Assembly: GCA_015680685.1 (NCBI GenBank)
Contig: MNCI01013751.1
Span: 243,123-283,933, forward strand
DNA: 40,811 nucleotides
Direction: 5' to 3'
Origin: Gnetum montanum
Taxonomy: Eukaryota > Streptophyta > Gnetopsida > Gnetales > Gnetaceae
The position numbers were made by a program, and so were the translations under genes. Below the pieces are notes generated by a model that worked only from the letters and a program-made list of their open reading frames with translations, was not told where the DNA came from and made no database searches. Positions 32,215 through 40,811 of the stretch are shown piece after piece (position 1 is the stretch's first letter; each line of letters starts with the position of its first letter).

Positions 32215-33640
32215 GGGCATTCTAGCTAGGGATGTATTATTATTTTCAATAACATCATCCATCATCATGTAATAGGTGTTTTTTAAACTCTTCCTTATCA
32301 ATATCTATTTTTTATCATTACATCTTTTAATCTCTTCCCTTTCTATATAACTATTCATCTCTTTTTGTATTCTTTTACTACATTTTGCTATGTTTCTACT
32401 ATTATCTATATATGTTTTCCTCCTATATCCTTTCTCTTTCTATTCCTTTTTTGCTTTATTCTTCTATCCAGCATACCTCTAAGGTTTGAGTGAATCTACT
32501 CTATTTTGGTAAGGATGTGACTAAGTGTATATGGAGTCGGATAGGGAGGGATTTTCATTATATCACTTTATCAGTTATATATGACATCATTTTAGCTATG
32601 CTGGTGTGTGGGATTTAGTCATGCCCTAGATCTATGGTAGAGCATTATCCTCATATTTTTATTTTCTATCTCTGTTTGCATCTCTATATTTTTCTAAGAA
32701 GTCCCTATCACTTTATCTCTTCTTCTCTTTCTTCCTTCTCATTTTTTTTTATTCTTCTCTTGTATCTTAGCATATTTGTGAGATTTGAGTGGATCTACTA
32801 TACTTTAATGAAGGTGTGCTAAGTGATGAATGGGAAAGGATGTGTGTACTTTAGAATGTTTTAAGTGTAGAGAGAAAATAATTTATTTGCTACATGGATT
32901 TAGCTATGTCTCACTTCTATGACACAACACTCCACCATAGGTGTATTGGTAATGTTCCTAATATTGTTTTCTTTCTTTGCTTAGTTATTTGATTTTCCTT
33001 TATTATCTTTGCATTGTTATCTACCTCTTTATCTCTGTTTCTTCCTCTAACTTCCTATCTATTTAGTCATTCCTTTCATTATTGTTAACATACTATTGAG
33101 GATTGAGTGGATCTACTATTATTTTCCATGTGAGGGTGTGTTGACTTTCAATGGGATAGGGAGAGAATTTATCAATATCATTAGAGTATGGGATCTAGTT
33201 ATGCCTCACATCTGTAACATAACATCTCAACATGTTGTATTGGTGATGTCTCTCATTTATTTCCTCCACTTTATCAGCCTCTCAATTTCAAAATTTTATA
33301 TTACATCTCTTCTCTCACATGGTTCTCTATTCTTTCTCTAATTCCCTTTTTTATTCATATCCCTTCTTCTGAACGACACATCAGTGACGATGAAGTGATT
33401 CTATTTTATTCCAATAAGGGTGTGTTAAGAGTTTGAGTGGGACAAGATGTGAAAAATTGTCAATCACATCCTTTCAACCATCTTGTATGAAGATTTATCC
33501 ATGCTCTTTTTTTATGGCACAATACTATCCTCATGATAGGTGTATCAATGATACCCTAATATTCTTCACTCATTCTATTTCTTTTCTCTTCCTTTTGTAG
33601 GTACATAAATAGATTCTTAGTTATCTTATTCTTGATATAT
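32215..33640. repeat. Tandem array of about 300-bp units (about 4.5 copies)
   Basis: The landmark (T)TTGAGTGGATCTACTAT... followed by AGGGTGTG(T)TAAG recurs at 32485, 32784, 33102 and 33389, spaced 299, 318 and 287 bp. In each unit it is followed by GGGA.AGG.TGTG, a TAG(C/T)ATGCC(T)CAC-type block, CATAGGTGTATTGGTAATG, and a long T/C-rich stretch. A partial unit precedes the first landmark. Short frames inside (32634-32822, 33096-33341) are not genes. Confidence 0.82.
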
Positions 33641-34001
33641 CCTCTTTCAAAATCTTAGCAACATTCATTAAGATGGGATAATGTTATACCTACTTTTTCG
33701 GTGCTTCAACATCATCAAATCTCTTTGGCCTACATAAACACCAATAAATTCATCACTTTCAATAGCATTTTAGGCTTCTATAAGATTTTGATAGTAGCTT
33801 CTAATCATCCCAAAGATGATAGGCATTAGCCTCGGTGCTTTCAATAGCTTTAGAAGGCTTAATTCACATCACTTTCTTGGGATGACACTTAGTTGATGCT
33901 AGTGTCAGTGTCAATTGCACTTCATGGCCTAAAAACTCATTTCTTGGTCATAATTTTGAGTTTGTTAGGTCTTTCATAATTAGTTCACATCATTCCCAAT
34001 G
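33641..34001. other. Filler with a fragment of the 7.6-11.3 kb repeat family
   Basis: GTTGATGCTAGTGTCAGTGTCA near 33892 and, in the opposite sense, AGGCTTCTATAAGATT near 33770 match words of the degenerate repeat at 7620-11340. Confidence 0.45.
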
Positions 34002-34054
34002 TGATGAGCAGCAAGGTACCCCTACACTCAACCATACGAATATGAGCATTCACC
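34002..34054 (-). mobile_element. LTR end fragment of the solo-LTR family
   Basis: TGATGAGCAGCAAGGTACCC and the following bases to about 34054 are the reverse complement of the last ~53 bases of the solo LTR (ending TCATCA). Similarity then stops abruptly. A 22-bp piece beginning CCATACGAATATGA is repeated at 34032 and 34054. The rest of this LTR is gone. Confidence 0.82.
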
Positions 34055-35617
34055 CATACGAATATGAACATGGTAATCCCTTGTCATATGTTGTTAAAGC
34101 TAGAAAATGAGGGTTTGATTTATGTAAAAAATAAACAAGAAAAATTGGTACCATTCCCCATGTTGATTTGTGTTTTCTATTATGGCCATGGTGGTTGTGT
34201 AGTCATGCTACTCCTACTGGCCTTAGTCATGCTACTCCCTACTAGCACTAATTCTACACTCCCACTGCTCCTTGCTGGTTCTAGTTTGTCAAATGTAGGT
34301 TTTTGACATGGCAGGGTAGTGATTTATAATAGAAATCACCACCTTGAAAGTATTTTACTATGTTTTTTTTACTCTTCTAGTTATCAATTCATATCATGAC
34401 TTTGATTAGGCTTGATGCATTTTAAGTCAATTTTTATCAATACATCGATATAAATCAATATACAGGAATTACAAATTATAGACATATCGATATCCATCAA
34501 AGCCATGCTAATAAAAATTGTGGCATTCATGAAATGTCATGGGATATCAATGTAGATAGATTTAGGCTACAAGAATCAATATATATCGATTGATATCACT
34601 ATTGGGCTAAAAAATCAAGCATTTGGGAAAATCTAAAACATGTTAATATAGATCGATCCAAGCTACAAGAATCGATATGTGTATTAATTCATATCAATGC
34701 CACATTGTTCAAATGCAAAATATTCATGGAAGTTTACTCTTGATCGAGCAAAATCCAAAAAATCAATATCCATCGATATAATAATGTTAAATCTTATCAA
34801 TAAGATCAAAATTCTTGTTGAAAACCTAGACTTTTATTACTATCATATCGATCTTAGTTGCTGGAATTGACAACCTACAATTTATTACTATAGAAAGACA
34901 TTAAGATTGTGATGTCTCATGATAAAGAAAGACTAGGATGTTCTTTGTTTATCTATAGACATCAATACTTTGATAATATGTTATAATTATACATGTCCTA
35001 ATCACCCCAAGTCAACGCTATCGATGTTAATCAATAGTATTGTAAGTTTATTTCTAGATTATTTAAATATGGTAATTTCTCTTTTTGATTAAAGAAGTTT
35101 TATTCTTGGATATGAGTTCACATATAACTCAGTTAGGAAAGCCCTACCTAGGATTAATTGGGCTTAACATCACCTCACATGGTTTTCTTCATTAGATGTA
35201 AGAATGTCTTATAAACGCAAGGTTTAACCTTTCTTATGCGTTAAGCATCCAAAATGCATTACTTGCATCTAACTCATTCCCTAACTTGTTCTTAGCTTAG
35301 CTTCCAAGTTGGTTATACCCTACTATCATATCCTTTATTAATTAGTTACCTGCCCCCCCTCCCAACCACTACCTAGCTAGGTTAATGAGCAAATATAAAT
35401 TATTAAAGGGAACATGGTTAAAAGATATACCAAAAGCAAAAGGTGCCCTAGGTTTTATATATCCAAATGACTAAGAAGGTACTAAAGAAAATGGATGAAT
35501 GAGTATTAGTATCCATCATTGGTGACCATAGTAGGGATCTCAACCATTGATGCCTATGGAAGACATGATGGGAAACACAAAGAAAACCCATGCACAAAAG
35601 TACCACTAGTTAGAAGA
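34055..35617. other. AT-rich sequence with ATCGATAT-rich tract
   Basis: Between about 34440 and 34860 the words ATCGAT, CGATAT and ATATCAAT recur many times in both orientations, for example ACATCGATATAAATCAATAT and CATATCGATATCCATC. A similar but smaller cluster lies at 40350-40560. It could be a decayed LTR U3 region. The frame at 34064-34306 has no known domain. Confidence 0.45.
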
Positions 35618-35704
35618 GATGACCATGCAAAAGAAAAATAGGAAGATAACTCAATAAAAATGGATGACCATGCAAAAGAAAAATAGGAAGATAACTCAAA
35701 AAAT
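35618..35704. repeat. Tandem duplication, 45 bp x 2
   Basis: GATGACCATGCAAAAGAAAA starts at 35618 and 35663, followed in both by ATAGGAAGATAACTCAA. The copies are almost identical, so the event is recent compared with the surroundings. Confidence 0.9.
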
Positions 35705-36700
35705 GAAAAATAGGAATAGAAAAATTTAAAAACAAGATAAAAACAAAAGCAAAAAGAACAATAATCTAAGAATTACAAAGAAACAAAAGCAAAGTAACTA
35801 AATAACAGAGTAAGAGAAATGATTAAAAGTGAAGGTGCTTGTTAAGATACCGACTATGGAGGAGTCACTCGTTCATTGCCAATGTTATACCTTAGTTCTA
35901 AGGTAATGGCACCTTGATTTGATTGGTAATTATTGTCTAACCCTTAAACACTCTACTTACAAAAGGGGGTTCATGTAGGATGATTAAAATTGTGAGCTTG
36001 GAGCATTGCCCAAACTGTAAGGTTCTTGTAGAAGTGGGACTCATATTATGATTGAAGATTCTTGTGGTGTCATTTTTTCTTTTGTTTTTCTTTTCTTACT
36101 TTTTTTTCTATCCTTTTCTCTTCCTTTTTTCCTCTTTTTCTTTTTACTTTTTCTTTTCTCTCTTTTTATTTTGCAAAAAATTCAATATATGATTGGCTTT
36201 AGTCATGAGGTTCTTGTGGGAGCCAATTTCATTTTGTAAGGGTTTCTCACATGGTTTGATATCAATAGATGCCTTTTGCTACCAAAGAAACTAGGTCCTA
36301 TATAACACACCCTTTCTTCCTTAGTGACTCATCTAATCAGGTATTTAATACAAACCAAATGCTAATAAGCATTAAGCTATTTAGCCACCTTAACTTATGA
36401 GCATTGTACTTAAAGAATATTATTTAAAAAAATGAAGTTTATTATGTGTAAGACACTTATTAGTCTAAGGCTCACCCTTAGTTGGATTTTGGGTTTAAAC
36501 CTACCTATTTCAAGGTAGGAGGAGTTGTCCTTCTCCCTTACATTCTAGACATGATTCTACCAAATTCTTTATAGTCCCAACTAACAATAGAACATCCTAT
36601 TGTCCTCTACATTTTTCAAGGCAAGAGTTGTAGACCATAAATACTTCTTTATTAGCTTATTCAATGACATAAGAGTTGTTTTGAAGGGTATGTTTGAGAT
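35705..36700. other. Non-coding sequence with a long polypyrimidine tract
   Basis: The plus strand at about 36068-36172 is nearly all T and C (a purine run on the minus strand). This is downstream of the minus-strand gypsy pol and may belong to its 3' region. The open frame at 36048-36239 is a translation of this tract. No gene is recognised. Confidence 0.55.
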
Positions 36701-36729
36701 CTAAGACTTCTAATGGATTGTTGTCATGT

Positions 36730-37747
36730 AATTCATTAGTAGTAGGATAAGGTGGATCCCTTTTCTCTACTAATTCATCTTCTCCAGGTTCCTCAATGTG
36801 ATGTTGATAATATAACTTAAGCCTTTTTCCATTGACTAGGAATGTAGTTGAGGAATCATAAATAGGTGATATGAGAACACTTCCATTATCATGGGGTTAG
36901 ACAACTAAATAAAGGCCTTTCCACCTAGTTAACTTCCTTGGAAATTTATGTAAGAAGAACTTTATTACCTATGAAAAAGTGTTTTTTAAAGAGACTCTTA
37001 TCATGTAATGTTTTCATTTGTTTCTTTACAATTTTTTTTGTCAAGAGCATATAGCCGCATTTCATCAAGTTCATAACATTGACTGAATCTAGTGGCCTGA
37101 TTCATGTCTTTATCAAAATTGAGTTGTTGGGCTAAGCACAAATATTGATATTTAAGTTCAATAGGTAATAGACATAACTTACCATAAACCAATTAATAAG
37201 GTGAATATCCTAAACTTGGTTTATAGGTAATCCAATAGACCCAAAGTATGTCTTGCAATTTTTTAGACCAATCCTTCCCTTTAGTACATACTCTTTTCAT
37301 AAGTATATTCAAGATAATTCTATTAGCATTCTCTATTTGGCCATTTTTTTGAGGATGATAGGTTATCGCTATTTTATGTTGGATACCACAAGACTTGAGG
37401 AAATTTTCCATGATTTTATTGACAAAATGGGTTCCTTGATCACTAATGATCATCCATGGAGTTCCAAAATATGTTAAATTATTTTATCTAAAGAATGCTA
37501 CAACAACCTTAACATAATTTTTTGGGATGGCTTTTGCTTCTACCCATTTAGTGACATAGTCAATACAAACCAAATGTATTAACATCCATTAGATGGTAGA
37601 AATGGTCCTAAAAAGTCTATAACCCACACATCAAATGGTTTTTTTATTAAAATTTGTTTTAAAGGCATTTCATGTCTTTTTGTTATGGCTCCCATTCGTT
37701 GACATTTATGACATTCTTGCACATACTTATGTGCATCTTTGTATTTT
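36730..37747 (-). pseudogene. Gypsy integrase remnant (minus strand)
   Basis: The CC part of the zinc finger reads HKYVQECHKCQRMGAI near 37740-37695; its HH half is deleted. The core has WVIDFLGPF (Asp at 37615-37617), a VCIDYVTKWVEAKA block one frame away, then IISDQGTHFVN and QIENANR in the frame 37193-37453, giving the D-35-E spacing. After a frameshift comes MVYGKLCLLPIELKY (37001-37192). The C-terminal end (about 36760-37000) reads FPRKLTRWKGLY, GSVLISP, then FLVNGKRLKLYY. It would have been the strand-transfer enzyme. Frameshifts and stops inactivate it. Confidence 0.88.
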
Positions 37748-38720
37748 GGTTAACCTTCTATAATCTACACAAACTCTCCATTTTCAACCCTTTTTTGGAA
37801 CTATTGTAATGGGGCTTACCCATTCACTATCAACTATTGGATAAATAATCCCTTATTTCCAAAGTGTTGAGATTTCATCTTTAACAATTTATTTTAAGGC
37901 TAGATTAATTCATCTTATNCATAGCTCCATGAAAATGCCTCAAACTTTCTATGCAAAAATTCTAATAATTTTCTTTCTTATTAATTAGTAAGTTGGGAAT
38001 TTATTATTAATGGTTTATTACGATCTAGGAAAATATGCTTACATGTACTAGGTAGTTCTCTAAGATCCAAGGAATCTTTATTTGTTAGTTGAATTATTTC
38101 TCCAATATTGCTTGAGCCCAAATTTAAAATTTGGTCTAGGAGATTTTGTTCTTTAGTTGATGGATCTAAAGGTCCTTCCTTAAAATTATTTAACACTAAT
38201 GTTTTCCTATCCTATGCCATTGCTAAAGTGGGTAAAGTGTAGAGCATTCTTGATTCCTTCAAGTCAAAACTTAAATAATCTTCTTTTACCTTATCAAATA
38301 TATTTAGTGTAAAAGTAAGATTTGCAAAGGAGAGTTGAAGTTGTCCAGATCTACAATTAATTACTACATCAGCTATTGCTAACCAAGGTCTACCTAATAT
38401 AATAGGAAAATAATTAGAATCTTTTACTTTCAAAATAACAAAGTCAATTGAGTATTTTCCTTTTTCTACCTGCATTATCAAGTCCTCTACTATTCCTATG
38501 GATTTTACATTTGAACCACCAACCAAGGATATTGTCATGTTTACTTTTTTAATATCCTCAATATCAAGTGACCTAGCCATTTCAAGAGGCATGATATTAA
38601 TACTAGCTCCTAAATCTAGTAAGGCATTTTTAATCAGTTGGCCATTTATTTTGATTGGGATCGTAGGGACTCTAGGATCTTGGTATTTTGGAATCTCATG
38701 ATTTTGTATAAGTTAAGAAA
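37748..38720 (-). pseudogene. Gypsy protease and truncated RT start (minus strand)
   Basis: From about 38710 leftward the frame reads EIPKYQDPRVPTIPIKINGQ, then NALLDLGASINIMPLEMARSL. The pepsin-like site is DLGAS, as in Athila/Tat proteases. The frame stays open to 38212, including FPIILGRPWLAIADVVINCR and SGQLQLSF. The next frame (37981-38196) is linker before RT. RT begins with GIIYPIVDSEWVSPITIVPKKG and VCVDYRRLT near 37860-37750 and is then cut off and joined to integrase. An N lies at 37919. The protease is the best preserved coding piece in the window. Confidence 0.88.
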
Positions 38721-38859
38721 GATTTTCAACCAAATAAACTTATTTAGAAATTTTTTTCCTTTCTTCTCCTAGTGCATAATTCCTTTAAGTATTTGGTGTA
38801 AAGAGATGTGCCTTTTACTACTTATTCTAAAGGGATATGCAAGTACAATTCACTAAACA

Positions 38860-39640
38860 TTTTTCCAATATGAGCTCTAGTTGTAAAATCCTCTTGTAAT
38901 CATTTAGGAAAAGAAGGTAAGACTAGTTCCCTAGAGAGTAATGGTTGTTCATTATTCTTTTTCTCTTGTTGGTTGATCTTCCTCATGTACTATTTATGGC
39001 TAAATTTCTTCTTATGTCCCTACCTCCTAAAATCTCACCTTCTTTTGGGGTTTAGGTACAACTATTTTTCCACTCCTTGTGGTGATGGAATGTAATTGCT
39101 CTTTCCACTTTCTTTAAGATGTGGGATTTGGTTTAGGTTGGGATGGTAACTCATTTTTAGTTATGTCCTAAAACCTTCTCCTAGTCTCACTCATGAATTG
39201 TCTACTTTCTTCTATGAAGGAAGTAAGGCTTTGGGTGAGTTTATCCAATTATTCATTACTTGCGTTTTTGAATGGCCTAAAATTATTTTGAGGATATTTT
39301 TGTGGGTAAAATGGTGATTGAGGAAAGCTCATTGTTGATTGACTCTTATATTGTTGGAAAGCATTTGCTCACTCTTGCGTTTCCTCTTGGCAATATAACA
39401 AAGCTAGGAAACTTTTTTGGTCATGTTGGGAACTACCACAAATACTTCATGCTTTGCTTTGAATTCCATGAGCTCGTTTCTTAATCAATTGTTTTAACTC
39501 ATCCACTTTCTTTTTAACTATTCTATTTGTTGGGCCATGCCTTGCATAATGTTGGGTTTTGGCCAACGTTTACTTTGGTCTACTAATGAATCTATAATTC
39601 TTAAACCATCTTCTAATGTCACATTTAAAATATTTCTCCA
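38860..39640 (-). pseudogene. Gypsy gag C-terminal remnant (minus strand)
   Basis: Near the right end, LEDGLRIIDSLVDQSKRWPK and a coiled-coil-like LKRKVDELK segment lead to SICGSSQHD (about 39430-39460), the remains of a CCHC zinc knuckle. Further on comes TTRSGKIVVPKPQKKVRF (about 39030-39100). The TTRSGK motif is characteristic of the gag end in Athila/Tat elements. An FTTRAHIGKMFSELYLHIPL block follows near 38850-38910. The capsid half is missing, and stops interrupt all frames. Confidence 0.75.
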
Positions 39641-39643
39641 AAT

Positions 39644-39831
39644 TGATGAGCTAGGAAAAATTTAGTGCTAGATACCTTTAAAATTTATCTTTCATTTGTT
39701 GTAGAGATCATCACCTCGTCGATGACTAAGCAATGGTGCCAAACTAATGAGCTAGGAAAAATTCAGTGCTAGATGCCTTTAAAATTTATCTGTCCTTTAC
39801 TATAGGAATTATCACCTCGTTTGTGACTAAC
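39644..39831 (-). repeat. Tandem duplication of LTR end plus primer site (about 101 bp x 2)
   Basis: TGATGAGCTAGGAAAAATT (39644) and TAATGAGCTAGGAAAAATT (39745) begin two copies that share AGTGCTAGAT.CCTTTAAAATTTATC and ATCACCTCG. The left copy carries the primer-site sequence at its right end. Confidence 0.85.
39726..39743 (-). other. Primer-binding site (tRNA-Asp type) of the minus-strand gypsy
   Basis: The complement of 39726-39743 contains TTTGGCACCATTGCTT, the same type as the plus-strand gypsy's primer site. It abuts the LTR end (complement of TAATGAGC at 39745). Confidence 0.65.
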
Positions 39832-40811
39832 CCATAAGTCATATCCCATGGAGGAATAGTTTCAAAGTCAAAACAATCATCAAGACAATAAATGGTCAAA
39901 ATTGAATCCAAGCAAAGTCCACACTTATGACTATCACTCATAAGTAAAAACATGCATCTTCATCCTAACTTCTAATCACAAGCTCCAGAATAAAGATTTA
40001 TAATTAAATCAAATTAGAGTCAAAGTTACAAGCATAGATGATGATGATAATTACAAGGAAGACTTCACCTAAATTGTGATTCTACGTTGTTGTCTTGACA
40101 ATGCAGCAACCTCAACAACCCAACAATGGACTCTAATGATCTATAGTTGCCACAAACCTCAACAAATCCTCACTAAATAATTTCAAGGGGAATTGGACTT
40201 GAACTTAATGTGGGTTTGCTTGGGTATTGATTCTCTTTTTTTTCTTTCTCCTTTGTTCTCCCCTCCCACCCTTAATTTTAATCTAGACATGTATCTATAA
40301 TTCTAGATGATCTAAAATGAAATATGAGATAACTGATCCTTGTCACAGGCATCGATGTCAATTAACATTTGTTTTATTAATTTCCATTGTAGCCTCGATC
40401 TCTTGTGATCATCATTGCAAGTCACCTATCTATGTTTCGATTGATATACAAATTTGTTCCTCCTAATCCTATCTACAGAAATTCACGATATCAATCCTTA
40501 TCACTATTTCAGTTTGGATCGATATCTCTTGTATCAATCTTTATCGTAACTTCGATTACCTACAATGACCAAAATAAATGCCATTAGTTTATATCACTTT
40601 AGGTAGCAAAAATAAATGATTTTCAATATGTCAAATGATAAAAAAAAGTAAAATACTATATCCATTACTATTTACATGTAACATTTTATGGGGTTCAACA
40701 CTTTCCTCAACTAGCCTTTGGCTAGGACCTAGTAACAAAGGTGAAACAAAACATAACTTCCCTACCCCATCAATACCCAAGAAATATATGAAACCACACA
40801 CACAAACACAC
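39745..40811 (-). mobile_element. Probable right (5') LTR of the minus-strand gypsy, running off the edge
   Basis: Starts at the primer site and contains no coding sequence. A cluster of CGAT/GATATC-type words at about 40350-40560 sits where the U3 of an LTR read on the minus strand would be, by analogy with the other LTRs here. No TATA box is certain. The left boundary is well placed; the length and the LTR identity are inferred. A CA-rich microsatellite begins at 40795. Confidence 0.5.

Larger units (their letters stand above)
36700..39831 (-). mobile_element. Ty3/gypsy (Athila/Tat) remnant, internally deleted
   Basis: Minus-strand order from right to left: LTR end and primer site (39745, 39743-39726), C-terminal gag, protease, start of RT, integrase. 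The protease site DLGAS and the integrase C-terminal VNGxRLK..Y segment are typical of the Athila/Tat lineage. The N-terminal half of gag and almost all of RT and RNase H are missing. The left LTR was not found: the LTR end at 34002 belongs to another LTR family. The element's right LTR starts at 39745 and probably continues past the window edge. Confidence 0.85.

Noticed and set aside
34002-39831. LTR end at 34002 as the left LTR of the minus-strand gypsy
   Set aside because: Its sequence belongs to the solo-LTR family, while the right LTR end at 39745 has a different sequence after TGATGAGC.
1-40811. CRISPR array or bacterial operon
   Set aside because: The repeats have no regular spacer structure, and the LTR retrotransposons, primer sites and plant gene fragments show nuclear plant DNA.

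Overview
This is non-coding, repeat-dominated plant nuclear DNA, most likely from a gymnosperm (a conifer or relative). The sequence is AT-rich and poor in CpG. It carries decayed plant LTR retrotransposons, and it holds a terpene-synthase exon remnant with the ATIFEPE-type signature that I associate with the gymnosperm TPS-d family. I found no intact protein-coding gene, no rRNA or tRNA gene and no CRISPR array. Nearly all short ORFs are shadows or pieces of broken retroelement genes. Alignments and family assignments were made by eye, without database searches.

Left third (1-12.4 kb). A minus-strand LTR runs off the left edge (1-388). A complete solo LTR of the same family lies at 3044-4086, flanked by the 5-bp duplication CTATG. 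Both carry an array of GCGATATCGC palindromes upstream of a TATA box. The rest is AT-rich filler and old degenerate tandem repeats: CCATGAC/CACAACC-type tracts near 1.8-2.2 and 6.4-7.0 kb, and a GATGCTAGTGTTAGTG-type tract at 7.6-11.3 kb that includes a 36-bp repeat and a repeat of about 172 bp.

Middle (12.4-27.2 kb). A decayed Ty1/copia element lies on the minus strand (12405-16999). It has both LTRs, an initiator-Met-type primer site and remnants of gag, integrase, reverse transcriptase (YVDD) and RNase H. Next comes a full-length but dead Ty3/gypsy element on the plus strand (17359-27156). It has LTRs, a tRNA-Asp-type primer site, a polypurine tract, remnants of gag, protease, RT, RNase H and integrase in the usual order, and a perfect AAGAG target duplication. 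Its stop codons are mostly of the kind made by C-to-T or G-to-A changes.

27.2-30.2 kb. This CpG-retaining stretch is a patchwork of host-gene fragments: a terpene synthase class I exon remnant (DDLYD), fused in one reading frame to a pentatricopeptide-repeat (PPR) motif, and 1.7 kb further on a KH RNA-binding domain fragment with its GKGG loop. The TPS-PPR fusion is the most unusual item in the window.

Right third (30.2-40.8 kb). This holds AT-rich filler, a roughly 300-bp tandem repeat array (32215-33640), a 53-bp LTR end (34002-34054), an ATCGAT-rich tract, and a minus-strand Athila/Tat-type gypsy remnant (about 36.7-39.8 kb and beyond). In that remnant a deletion joins the RT directly to the integrase, and a tandem duplication covers the LTR/primer-site junction.
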